This document shows, piece by piece, positions 49,601-64,000 of a DNA stretch of 64,000 nt. The stretch is from the NCBI GenBank assembly GCA_036785705.1, contig JAWUZG010000029.1, positions 13,097,501 to 13,161,500 of the forward strand, in the 5' to 3' direction. The notes under the pieces were generated by a model that had not been told where the DNA came from, ran no database searches, and saw nothing but the letters and a program-made list of their open reading frames with translations. The DNA is from Acanthornis magna. Its lineage: Eukaryota; Chordata; Aves; Passeriformes; Acanthizidae. The position numbers and the translations under genes are program-made. Each line of letters starts with the position of its first letter. The stretch's first letter is position 1.

Positions 49601-50071
49601 ATCCTGTGTTCAGTTCTGGGCCCCTCACTACAAGAAGGACATTGAGGTGCCGGAGTGTGTCCAGAGGACAACAGAGTTGGTGATGGGTCTGGAGCACAAG
49701 TCTTTTGAGGAGTGGCTAAGACAACTGGGGCTGTTTAGGCTCAGGCTCCAAGTTTTTTGCTCTCTACAACTACCTGAAAGTACCTCTTCTCCCAGGTAAC
49801 AAGTGACAGGATGAGAGGTAATGGCCTCGAGTTTCACGACAGGAGGTTTAGGTTGGATATTAGGAAGAAATTTCTTCACTGAAAAAGTTGTCAAGCGTTG
49901 TAACAGACTATCCAGAGAAGTGGCTGAGTCACCATCCCTGGAGGTGTTTAAAACACATATAAATGTGAGCCTTGGGAGCATGGTTTAGGGGTGCACTTGA
50001 CCATGTTATGTTAACAGTTGGATATGATAACCTTGAGTTTTTTCAACTCAAGTGGCTTTGTGATTGTCTAA
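46700..50071 (+). mobile_element. CR1 LINE, long but inactivated copy
   Basis: A non-LTR retrotransposon lies antisense to ARPP21. From about 46.7 to 47.4 kb the DNA resembles the CR1 5'/ORF1 part. From about 47.43 kb it encodes ORF2 pieces in several frames. The endonuclease part shows RRDRQGKRGGG at about 47.58 kb, YRPP at about 47.74 kb and the catalytic GHSDH at 48026-48040. The reverse-transcriptase part shows EFSKAFNTV at about 49.02 kb, SGVPQGSV at about 49.17 kb, and FADH at 49255-49266 where the active-site FADD is expected. The C-terminal part shows [21 protein letters not shown] and, near 49.85 kb, a remnant of the RLDIRKNFFTE motif. Frame changes at several points and the lost active-site Asp make it non-autonomous. 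The 3' end near 50.07 kb is degenerate. The 5' boundary is approximate, within perhaps 60 bp, and rests on recalled CR1 similarity. Confidence 0.93.
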
Positions 50072-51032
50072 AATTTTAAACTATATTCAACATCCAGAGA
50101 TCCAGAGTGTAATTATTGTGTCAAAGGTTTTATTTATTTATTCTGAATACTCCATTCTCCAGCACCCTGAATCACACAAAAGCTACTGTAAAATTTGGGG
50201 GATAGGAGTGAAATTTGACCAACCCAGGTTTGATAAACTGGGTGTAAAGTAAGTACCATCCATAAAACAGTCTCTAGCTGAAAGAGCACTAAGTGCTAAG
50301 TATTGATTACCATTTGTCCTGTACTATATGTATCAAATGAACCAATCTGATGGAATCATCTGATGGCCTCATTATTTATTATGCACTTTTAACCTAAAGT
50401 ATAATAGAATAGCTTAATGGCATAGCTTGAAATTGCTTAGATCCAGACCCTGTGACTCGCTCATATGTTAGTGTACTCGTAAAGTTAATGCAAATAAATG
50501 CAGAATTCCCACCAGGTTCACAGACTCCTTAAATGGTGTTTTCATTTAATGGGAACTAAACAAGAAAATGGAGAGACTGTGAGAGCTCTGTGAATCCACC
50601 GTGTCTGCCTGCTTCCACCACAGCCTCATCTGCCAGCACCAAGGCAGAGGCTGTACTCCGAAGTACAGATGGCTTGCATTTTAGCAATGACAAAATGTTC
50701 TTGTATTTCTCCTCAGATATCTGACATTTAATTATTCACAACTCCACTATATTAAGATTAATAAAAAGGTAAAATCTGTGCTTTCTCTGAACCTTTCCAG
50801 GCTCCAAGTGCAGACGGTGTTCAAATAGGGTGTGCACATACTATACTTCAGGGAAAGCCTACCTCTCCTCTGATTTGCAAACCTCAGGACCGTGTTTTTT
50901 CTTGGTTCCTAAAAGCTCAAGAGCAGACACCCAGATACTAGCACCACAGAGGGACATACACATCTCCTGTGCACAGGAAACACAACTGTTTATGTATTTT
51001 GCCATATAGTCCAACAACGAGGGTCAGAGTAC

Positions 51033-51073
51033 ATGCTCTCTGAAGGTCCCTACCAACCCAAACCATTCTGTGA
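51033..51073 (+). mobile_element. CR1 3'-tail fragment
   Basis: The stretch holding GAAGGTCCCTACCAACCCA and then AACCATTCTGTGA matches the conserved 3' end of avian CR1 elements as I know it. There, a phrase about processing to the terminal short repeat ATTCTRTGA closes the element. It lies about 1 kb beyond the long CR1, in the same orientation, and is probably an independent, heavily 5'-truncated insertion. Confidence 0.7.
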
Positions 51074-51152
51074 CAGATCATACTCAGACAAGCACCAGTA
51101 CAGCCCTTTATCACCACACAACAAGAAGCACTGTGAACCCAATACAGTACTA

Positions 51153-53937
<2,785 letters not shown>

Positions 53938-53997
53938 CTAAACAGCTGTCTTTTCTTATGCGTATCATTGCAGATGCTACTGTCTTCCAACAGCCTA
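53938..53997 (-). CDS. ARPP21: ARPP21 internal 60-nt exon with NAGNAG acceptor
   Basis: This exon encodes RLLEDSSICNDTHKKRQLFR, preceded by a Ser codon if the first acceptor is used. The intron ends cagtag, a tandem NAGNAG acceptor. Use of cag gives a 60-nt exon reading ENSRLLEDSS across the junction. Use of tag gives 57 nt, reads ENRLLEDSS and would end the exon at 53994. I chose the first because CAG is usually preferred and ENSRLLEDS fits the family as I remember it. The donor is TTTAG followed by gtttgt, a weak match with T at +3 and +4. Both boundaries fall after the second codon base, so skipping the exon keeps the frame. Weak donor, tandem acceptor and symmetric length together suggest alternative splicing. 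Confidence 0.93.
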
Positions 53998-56046
53998 CTG
54001 AAAAGTGAAAAGAAAGATTATGCTAACAAACATGGTAATTAAAATTTATCTGATCTGTGTAGCAATATTTGATTTTTAGATACATCCTTCAAATTGCACT
54101 AGATTCAGCTTAAAAAACAAGGCTAAAATTGCCCCCTCCTCCTTCTCCCATGGCTGTGCAGTCAACTGAACATAAGAAATATCAGCAAGGGAGGCTGAAG
54201 GCCATTACCATTTCCTGTTACCGAGCAAGGTAATTCTCAGAAGCTAAGGAACCATACATCTACATCCAAAAGAAAATTCATAAAAATATCACCTAATAAG
54301 AACATAAAAAATGCAAGCCAGCAAAATACCGCATATGTAATTTTAAGTACTTTCTAAGTTGCTTGGAAGTCTTTGCAACTCAGAGAAATGCTCAGATCCT
54401 CTGACAAAAGAGAAACACAAAGCACTTAAACACATACCTAACTTTCAACGCAGCACATCAACAGGATTGCTCATGTGCACGGAGCTGAGTACAAGTTTAA
54501 GTGCTTCAAAGGCTGTAGGGCATGCAGCAAGAAAAAGCAGTGTTTTGCAGAACGCAGTTGAAGTCTCCCTCAGGACAGCAACAGTGCAGGCAATACAATT
54601 TCCAACCTAGCCTTTTCCTGGTCTCCACTTGGGTATGCATCCTCACACCAAGGAAGCTGGTCAGTCAGCTCATGAGTTTGAGCACAGCAAACCATGTGCA
54701 AATACCAGAACTGACCACATTCTCCTTGGTCAGTCGGATTGAATGCATAATCCAGGGGAGGCCTGGCTATGGAGTTCATGATTTATCCCATAAAGGTACC
54801 CACCCTACCCTTGGCAGCACAGCCTCTGAGTGCTTTCCATGCTGATTTGGAAATGTGAACAACTGTGTCATATTTGTTGTCCCAATCTCTCCTGAGAGGG
54901 AAAAAGAGGTTTATGGGAGCATCTGCTTTTTGCTTTACGGGTTCTTCTCTTGCAGTTTTATTTTCATAAAACGTATCTCCATAGTCGTGACACAGAAGAA
55001 GCAGCTGAGGAAATACCCTTGGCCCTCAGAATATGAGGTGTTTAGATGACAGTGGCCATGATCTCCTGAGGGCCTTCCCTCATTCCACTTAAAGAAGTGT
55101 CCATCAGAAAAGCTGGTTTGTACCATTACTGTGGAGTCATTTTCTATGGGAACAACTTCACCCCTAAATGCATCTGGCAGATGTAAGGATGGACAGAGAA
55201 CAAAATACTGTGAGAGATAGCCTCCCCTTATTCAAGGGGGGAATAAACAGTTTTAAAACCTGCACAGGACAGACATGGGTCAGCACTGCTCAAACACTCA
55301 GCAATGAAATTCCCACTTTTGGTTAAAATCCTTATCTGCCATAAAGGTGCACAATTTTTAAAATTTTCAGTGTAATTAAGCTAATTTCTGGATGTTATGG
55401 AGCCAGCACTTCATATTTTGTAGATCTTAAACACCATTTCCTCTTCTGTTTCCTTTGAGTGGATTTAACGTAACAAAATACAGGAAGTATCACGCGGTAA
55501 TGCAAAGTAACAGTGAGCTCAAATATCACCGTCTCATTACTACACTGCAGCAGTGAAGCAGGAACTTGTGTGGAACTTGTGAGCCTTCACAAGCAACAAG
55601 GGATGCCAGTGCTGCTGCTCAGTCCCTCAGGAGAGCAGGTTAAACAACAGAAACCCAAGTCTGGTGTTTCATAAATACCGTCATCCAGCCGCTGCTAGAG
55701 TGCTTTTTAAAGATCAGTAAGATAAATTCTAAAGGCACTCCAGAGACAGAATGGTCATTGGAAACGAACGCTTAGGTGGCTCCCCCTCACTCCCACAATC
55801 TGCTTTTTAAACTGAAATGCAAAGCCTCAGGAAAGCAGCAGTAATACTTTATCTGCTCAGATACAATACTGCAAGACAAGCTCTATTACCTCCTCTTAAA
55901 GCACAGAAGTGCTGCAGATAATATGGATTACAAATTTGTTAACAGTCTTCACATGAGGATAAATGACTATAGAACTATAGATAGACAAAATAATAAGAGA
56001 AACAGCTAAGTTTAACACACACACACAAAATAAAGCTATTTTTTAC
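53998..56046 (-). other. ARPP21: ARPP21 intron
   Basis: This is a 2.0-kb intron between the 38-nt and 60-nt exons. It contains a short (CA)n run at about 56016-56030. I saw nothing else in it beyond ordinary AT-rich sequence. The overlapping ORFs at 54359-54845 and 54855-55049 have no recognisable content. Confidence 0.8.
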
Positions 56047-56084
56047 CTGTTTTCCACAAAAAGGTTTTCCTGGGAGCAAACTGA
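56047..56084 (-). CDS. ARPP21: ARPP21 internal 38-nt small exon
   Basis: This small exon begins at codon phase 0 and ends two bases into a codon. It encodes SVCSQENLFVEN plus AG of the next codon. It joins FAQD of the SUZ exon to the RLLEDSS exon, and the peptide CSQENLFVEN is typical of the R3HDM/ARPP21 family just C-terminal to SUZ. The acceptor is a long T-rich tract ending ttttcag. The donor is CAG followed by gtaaaa, a moderate match to consensus. At 38 nt, skipping it alone would shift the frame. Exons this short usually rely on splicing enhancers, so neural regulation is plausible but not shown by the sequence. Confidence 0.93.
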
Positions 56085-59000
56085 CTGAAAAATAAAAAAG
56101 GCATTGCATCAGACGTTCTAGATATGCTCTGCTGTTCCAATTTCTTCCATGATTTTAGAATTACCTCCCCTGCTCAGGCTTAAGGGGATTTCAATTCATG
56201 CATCATTTGCATTTGCAGAAGACAAGAGGGGAAAAAAGGTCAAGAATAAGGTCAGGCCAGTAAAATAAATTCCATGCATTACAACACATTGCCAATGAGG
56301 TGCCTCAGTTTGGGAACAAACTGAAACTTCTCAGTTGAGAGATATGAAGAAGGCAGTATGTGCAAAATACTGGCAATTTGAAGGGGAAAAATGTTTTTCC
56401 TGCATAATATAAGGTTCCACTGGTCTGGCCTACCACCTCTAAATAAGACTGCAGGATAGCACAGAGCTGCAGGTAGGAAGGACAAACAGAAGGAAAGCAT
56501 GCAGAATTGACAAAGTTCCTCAAAGGGAGAGAAGATACTGCAGTACTTAGAAATAGTGTGTGACTCCACATTTTACAGTTGGAGAGGGAACATTGAGATA
56601 TAAAATGATAATAACCTTCTTAGTAATAATATTAACAACAATCATAGCAAGAAGGCTCTCTGCTGGAGGACTTAAATCCCAAAAAAGGTGAAGTGCTCAG
56701 AAGAAATAAATCCTATGGGCAAGTGTATAATTCTTTCAGAATTACTTAATTTTTTATGCAGAGAAATGAAACTGTGCTCAATTTCCCATGAATAATTCTC
56801 CCTCTTTGATTTTTTAATTTCCCTCCTATTTCATGTTCGCTACACAAAATGCCTCGTAGCTGTCACTGGATCATATCTCGATGAGGTACAGAAGAAAGAA
56901 TAGTCAATACTTGCACTGAATTTAAACAAAAGGCAGGCAAAAGGAGGAGGGCATTAGAGGTCATGCCCATTACTTCTGTGACAATAGGACTCAGCTCAAA
57001 GAATAATGAAATGCCATCATTAACTTTGTCAAATTTTAACAGTATGGGATAGGCACAGATTTTGGATATTTCTGTTTTGAAAAGGGTGAACTAATAACCC
57101 ACTCAAAGAGTGCTGACCAACACCAGAAGCAACACCCTGCTCATTCCTAATGCTCCAGCTGATGCCTGGACAAAGTTTTCCCTTGGCACCACAGCCACTT
57201 CTATCCCATCAATTTAAAACAGAAGAAATTTATCCCTGAGATGGCAATGCAACTTGTCATTAGAGTGTAATTCACCCACTCAGAAGCCACATTAGGGAAC
57301 ATTTGACAGTTCTGTGGGCTCCCAGGCAAGCTCCCACCCTGCACTCCTGCTAAATTTGCAAGGCTCTGGGCTCCATCAGGGCCAAGCATGTCCCTCCTTA
57401 GCACGAAGCCTCAGGACATCAGGAGCAGGCTCTCCATCGCCTGGAACCAAATTCCCACCAGTTACAGCAGACATAGGGTTTCACCCAGGCTGAGAGAAGA
57501 TACACGCTATTTCACCCAAAATCACTGGAATCCTTTATACAGCTACAGCACTGTGTCTTCTCTCATTTTATGTACTTTACTCACTTACCAGGTTTCATTA
57601 ACAAATGGCTGTGCAGACTTCAGCACAGTCTAACTATGCTGAAGCAAAAAGCCCCACAAAAGCATAATGAACTCACCCCACGGGCTTGTACAACCTCGAC
57701 TATGGGGCCGTTTTTTCCTCCTGAGGTTCATGATGGACATCTGTGTATTGATTTCTGTGCAGTCACAGTTCAAAGCACAGAATTACACCTACTCTTACAG
57801 AAAAACTTTTGCTAAGACCAGAGTACTGGTCTGTGTACACACAAAGTTACAAAACCAAATGGGCGTGTAATGTACTTGTCTAGATTTTTTTGGGGGGTTT
57901 TTAAGTTTTTTAAGAGACTGGGGCATAGAGCAGAATAAATATCTGGGATTTGTATTTCACCAAGCAAGCAGAAAAGTCTGCTTCCTTTTCAGTGTCTTGA
58001 TGGGAACCACTATCAAGTGTACTACAGATTTTAAACAGAGTCCATAATAACTCCATTTGTCTTCTTGGCTAATGATGCTGGCACAGTGCCACACAATCCC
58101 TGGAAATTATTCTTCAGTACAGGTGTGAGGCTGAGAGGCAGAGAAGACAGGCACTATTTTATTATGTTATTCTTACTGCTAAAAATCAGATGGCTAAGCA
58201 GCTCTGGATAGAAATCTAGCTACTACAAGGTCAGGACTCACTTTTCTGATCTATAGCATCAACAATGCTCAACTTTAAGCACCAGGAAAGCTTAAACACC
58301 CAGCACAGCTGTTGTAAAAAAAGTCCTTAAAACACTTGGCTCTCATATACCCTTCAAATACACTGACAACAAACCTACCGGATCAAAAAATTCTGTAAGA
58401 TTACCTACAAGTTAGTATCCTTGGAGATCTCTGTGTGCAAGATTTCCATTAGGGTGCTCCATATGATTAGTTGCTATTTATGAAATAAGTATTTCACTTT
58501 TCCAATTTCCAAGAACCTTTTAAAGTCTCAACTGGAAAACGTGTATCAGTTCTGCCAGTGTACTAGGTATACTGGGAGTTGCTGCTCTTGTTTTTGATTA
58601 CATTAGCCAGCACAGATGACTATTAACATGTAGCAATATCCTGTAGTGGATACCATCAGGTAATAATTTTCATGTCAGTTAACAAGATGTGATAGATCTC
58701 AGGCTTCCAACTAATGCTTATTATTTGAACTGCAGTCACAAAGGAAGTCTCTGTACAGCAGGAGTTTTAGTATCTACAGGTTTATGGTAGCCAACATGAG
58801 GTATGCCTTTGATTTTTTTTTTATTAATTTTAAGCCCTCTTCTTCTTTCACACTAGAGGGATAGAACAGGCTGAAGCCACGTCTTCAAATATTTCTTTTG
58901 TTTCTCTCTTTAATCAGAGAGTAATAAAGATTGTCTGAGTTTTCTTAACTAGAGGAATTGTGACTTACTGTACTTAAAGGATCTGGTTCTTCAAAATACA

Positions 59001-60753
59001 CTCCTTAGTCAAAAATAGCCACTACAGTTGACAACAGAAAAAAAAAAAAGGTATATTTCCTTTAATAAGTTCCATGTGTACCATGGGCAATTCTAGCATT
59101 TGTGTAAGAAAACTTCTACATTTTTCAGTAAATACAGAATGTTTCCCAGAGAATACATTTATGAACACTAAATGGTCCTAGCGTGACTCTGGCTGATGAG
59201 GTTATACATTGCGTTAACCTTGAAGAATGAAATTTCCCCCATGTAATTTGATTGCTAGTCTTTAGAATCAATTTTCTGCATGCTTAAAAGCCAAACATCA
59301 TGTATCATTTACGCACGCATTTGGGATTCTCTGTTAAATCTATGCACTGGGAAATAACAACTTTTTTTATTCATGTATGTTGTTGTTCTTTGTCTTTCTT
59401 GGCAATTATTTTCAACTTCCCAAAGGCAACTAAAGCAGTTCAAACAAGGAGCTTCTCTGCAAGACCCAGACGGTCCAGGTCCTCTGCTCTAGTTCACTTG
59501 GCTGTAAAATTCACAAACTGTTTCAAAACTAAGTTTCCAATAAAAACATATTTTAAAAAAGAAGGTTGTAGGTTTTGCAATTAAAAAAACCCCTTGAAAA
59601 TAGTCTTAAGTGTAACAGAGCTCTGCACTTTGTTACTGTTAGCAGCCTGAAAAAATTGAGGTGCACTTTGCAGTTCTTATTTCAGTGAGCTGGAATGATC
59701 CTGTTTATTAACTATTTATTTCTTCACTAATCCTTTTATTAAGATATCAAACTAACGTGCTTCTCAATCCCTGCCACTTGCAAAGACAGGAGTCATTAAA
59801 ACTTCCAGCTCTCCGTGTCAAAATTTATGATAGCCAACACAGCAGATGGAAAACTTGCCAGAAAGTATAATTTAAACTGACAAATATCAGACTAATCATC
59901 ATAAGGACTATCATAATGATGGCATTGCTCATGAACATACTTGTTTTGCTATAACCTTCCCACTTGGAAATGAAGAGATCTGGTGCACTAGAGCACTGCA
60001 AGATCAAACGAAGGACAGGCAAGCTTTCTGTTGGTATGTGGGGTCCAACCACTTGAAACATGCATAGAATTTTTTGCCTCTGTAATTAGACTGCCTTTTC
60101 TGAATAAATTTTATTTAAAGTTATGACTCTTGGGCTAATATGTTATCCAAAGGTTTTTGGGTACCTCAAACATGTTTAGGGGCAGGGTGGGTGTTGCTGG
60201 ATGCAACAAGTTATGGCAGTACTCTTGACCTTCATGGCTGCCATTTGAAGACCTCTCATGCAAGCTCTCTTCATGCATACTCTAATTAGAAGTGATGTGT
60301 CTATGAACCATTTGCTAAGATTCATAACCAAGGCATTGATAAAGGCTTGACTACAGCAATGTAAACACTATAGAGGTAATTAAAATACCACATGATCAAT
60401 CCATCTGTGACTCTCTTTCTACATCTGTAATTTGCAGAGTAACAAGGCTTAGGTCCCTCACATAAACCTGGGGAGAACTGGATTAATTAATGACTGCAGA
60501 GGGCCTTAAAACTTCAAAGTCTTACATGCAGTAAGTGACTATAATAGGAAGCCGTTTCTCTCTTTCCTAAAATTGAAAAAAATACATTGTTGTCCACCAC
60601 CACAACCACTGGCATCGTCCTATAAACACCTTATGTCTGCAAGGACTGCTCCACCCAGAAATGCTCAGCTAAGACATATATTGGCTGTTAACACTAAGCA
60701 TACAGCTTGCTGAAACTCACTGCACTATGATGCTCACTAACACCTGCAATAGC

Positions 60754-60775
60754 AGAGAGAGAGAGAGAGAGAGAG
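60754..60775. repeat. (GA)n microsatellite
   Basis: This is an uninterrupted GA dinucleotide tract of 11 units, followed about 15 bp later by a second short GAGAGA run at about 60791-60807. Confidence 0.95.
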
Positions 60776-61170
60776 CAAAGGAGTGGATATGAGAGAGAGA
60801 GGGAGAGATAATCTAACACTGCTGATCTTTAAAAATGCTCCCTCCCGTTTCCATTTAAAATGCCTGCCACAAACCACACTGTTACTTAGGTCCTGCCACT
60901 CGAAGATACTAACCCAATGGACCACAACCACCTCCTGCTGTGGGTAATTCAAATGCTCACCACTTGCCTGCTTTTAGAACTCAAATATCTAAAGGTAACA
61001 GCAGCAATACATTATGGAGCCACTTTCAGCACACTTTTCCAGCCACCTCTGTTTCCCAGCCTGGCATTTCTAGCTGCCGCTTGTGATAGAAACTGGACTG
61101 TTTTGGTAATGACTTTCCATTTGATAGTTTTTAACATTTTGCCTTATCTGAATTCTGCTTTAAAAATCCC

Positions 61171-61254
61171 TTTTTTTTTTGTTTTTTGTTTGTTTTTGGG
61201 GGGTTTTCTTTGTTTTTTTTTGTTTGGGTTTTTGTTTGTTTGTTTGTTTGTTTT
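61171..61254. repeat. poly(T/G) low-complexity tract
   Basis: This is an 84-bp tract of T runs broken by single G or GGGGGG, ending in (GTTT)n. It creates spurious Phe/Leu-rich frames on the plus strand and Lys/Asn-rich frames on the minus strand. It is one of several similar tracts in the window. Confidence 0.9.
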
Positions 61255-62371
61255 GCTCAAGCTCCTTTGTAATATGCTAAAACCTGCATATTTTATATAG
61301 GAAACTTGTTGCAAAGAGGACTTTGCAGCTCTCAAACTTGGCAACTCTATCATATATAGACTATGACAATATTTACATCAGACCCACCTGCTGAAAGCAA
61401 AACATAAACTGAAGGACCTCTGCTTTTACTGGCATCATCTCAGCCAAGAAAGAAGGATGAGGCTAAAAACATTTAGATGTAACTAGCTGTTTACTAAGAA
61501 GTGAGTGAGACAATGCACACTTAAAAACTCTACAGCGGATTCTGCCAACCTGGATGTGTGAAACTTCAAAAAGATAATAATATGATTAGCCTTGCAACGT
61601 ATGAACAGTTTTAATTTAAAAGGACACTGCCCAATATGATTTTCAAAGCAGTTTTAATTGGATTTTTTCCCATGTTCCTCTAAATGGCAGAACTCACACT
61701 GAGATGTGAGATAAAACATTAAAATGCTGACCTTTTAATTTTTTTTCCTTTTATTCCCTCATCATTACAGTATCATAGCAAATTGTGATTTTCTTCTTTT
61801 TTTTCAGGAACATCAGGTATTGCTCACAGATGTATCAGATTTAAATGTTTTCTTCTGTCAATATACCCTGTGCAAGTTCTGACTTCTTTTGTAAGGGCAA
61901 GAATTATAATGTCTGCTTCATTTTATTCCTTTCAGTATATAATCACAAACAGCATGACTGACTCTTTCTGATGCCAGCTCTTTAATCAGCCATTTTAAAA
62001 AAATGATGCAACTCCGTGTTTAACCTCTGCCCTTTCTTTGTTCTCAGTGTCTTAATGCTGCAGCACTGGCCCAAAGAAGCAAAAACCATGAGGAGTCTCT
62101 GCAGAAGGGCATTTAAAAAATTTGATCCAGCCTGAAAGAAATATAAAATAACAGAGCTATTTGAAATTATTGAGAGTGTCCATTTAAATCACTGCTCTTT
62201 GGCTAGCAAAAGAGAAGGAAAAAAAAAGTAAACCTAGGCCACGTGAACATGAACATTCAAAGAAACAGGATGAGCACTCCCCAGACAACATGCTGGGCCT
62301 GATCTCTCCTCTACCCTTCTCCCTGCAACTCTCATTGCCTCACTCTCCAGAAGCCAACCTCCACACCTCTA

Positions 62372-64000
<1,629 letters not shown>

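Noticed and set aside
47436..49981. Several ORFs of 60-126 codons as separate genes
   Set aside because: Those in plus-strand frames are fragments of a single CR1 ORF2 broken by frameshifts, and the minus-strand ones are shadows of it.

Overview
The window is intronic-rich vertebrate nuclear DNA, most likely from a bird. Two things point that way: a long, decayed CR1 LINE, the dominant avian retrotransposon, at about 46.7-50.1 kb, and minus-strand exons that read as a close orthologue of vertebrate ARPP21. There are no bacterial operons, no CRISPR arrays and no long intact open reading frames. Almost every ORF of 60-170 codons here is chance, or an exon read through into its introns.

The one gene recognised is the central and distal part of ARPP21 (TARPP, R3HDM3), transcribed from right to left. 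Eight internal exons were placed by splice consensus and by continuous reading frame: 62528-62629, 56047-56084, 53938-53997, 51158-51387, 40252-40482, 35735-35904, 31154-31414 and 23312-23438. Together they give 1,219 nt, or 406 codons plus one base. They run from the SUZ motif into a Ser-rich linker and then a Gln/Pro-rich low-complexity tail. The 5' exons (calponin-inhibitor-like N terminus, R3H domain) should lie beyond base 64000. The last coding exon(s) should lie left of base 1, because I found none in 1-23311.

The most important non-coding feature is the miR-128-2 precursor at about 22740-22824. It lies in sense orientation in the intron that starts at 23311. Its 3p mature sequence is identical to the miR-128-3p I know, the two arms pair, and a CNNC motif sits at the expected distance. 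Host and guest are functionally linked: ARPP21 is a neuronal RNA-binding protein reported to oppose the repression imposed by the microRNA it carries.

The rest is large AT-rich introns. They hold scattered microsatellites and repeated poly(T/G) or poly(A/C) tracts, a few local GC/CpG-rich patches (about 5.7-6.0, 22.7-22.9, 29.5-29.8 and 31.1-31.5 kb), the antisense CR1 plus a separate short CR1 3' tail near 51.05 kb, and a few sequence-level candidates for regulatory or structured elements. I saw no clearly new genetic system. The points most worth checking are a tandem NAGNAG acceptor, a CpG-dense internal exon, the local CpG cluster around the microRNA, and a perfect 14-bp hairpin near 2.2 kb.
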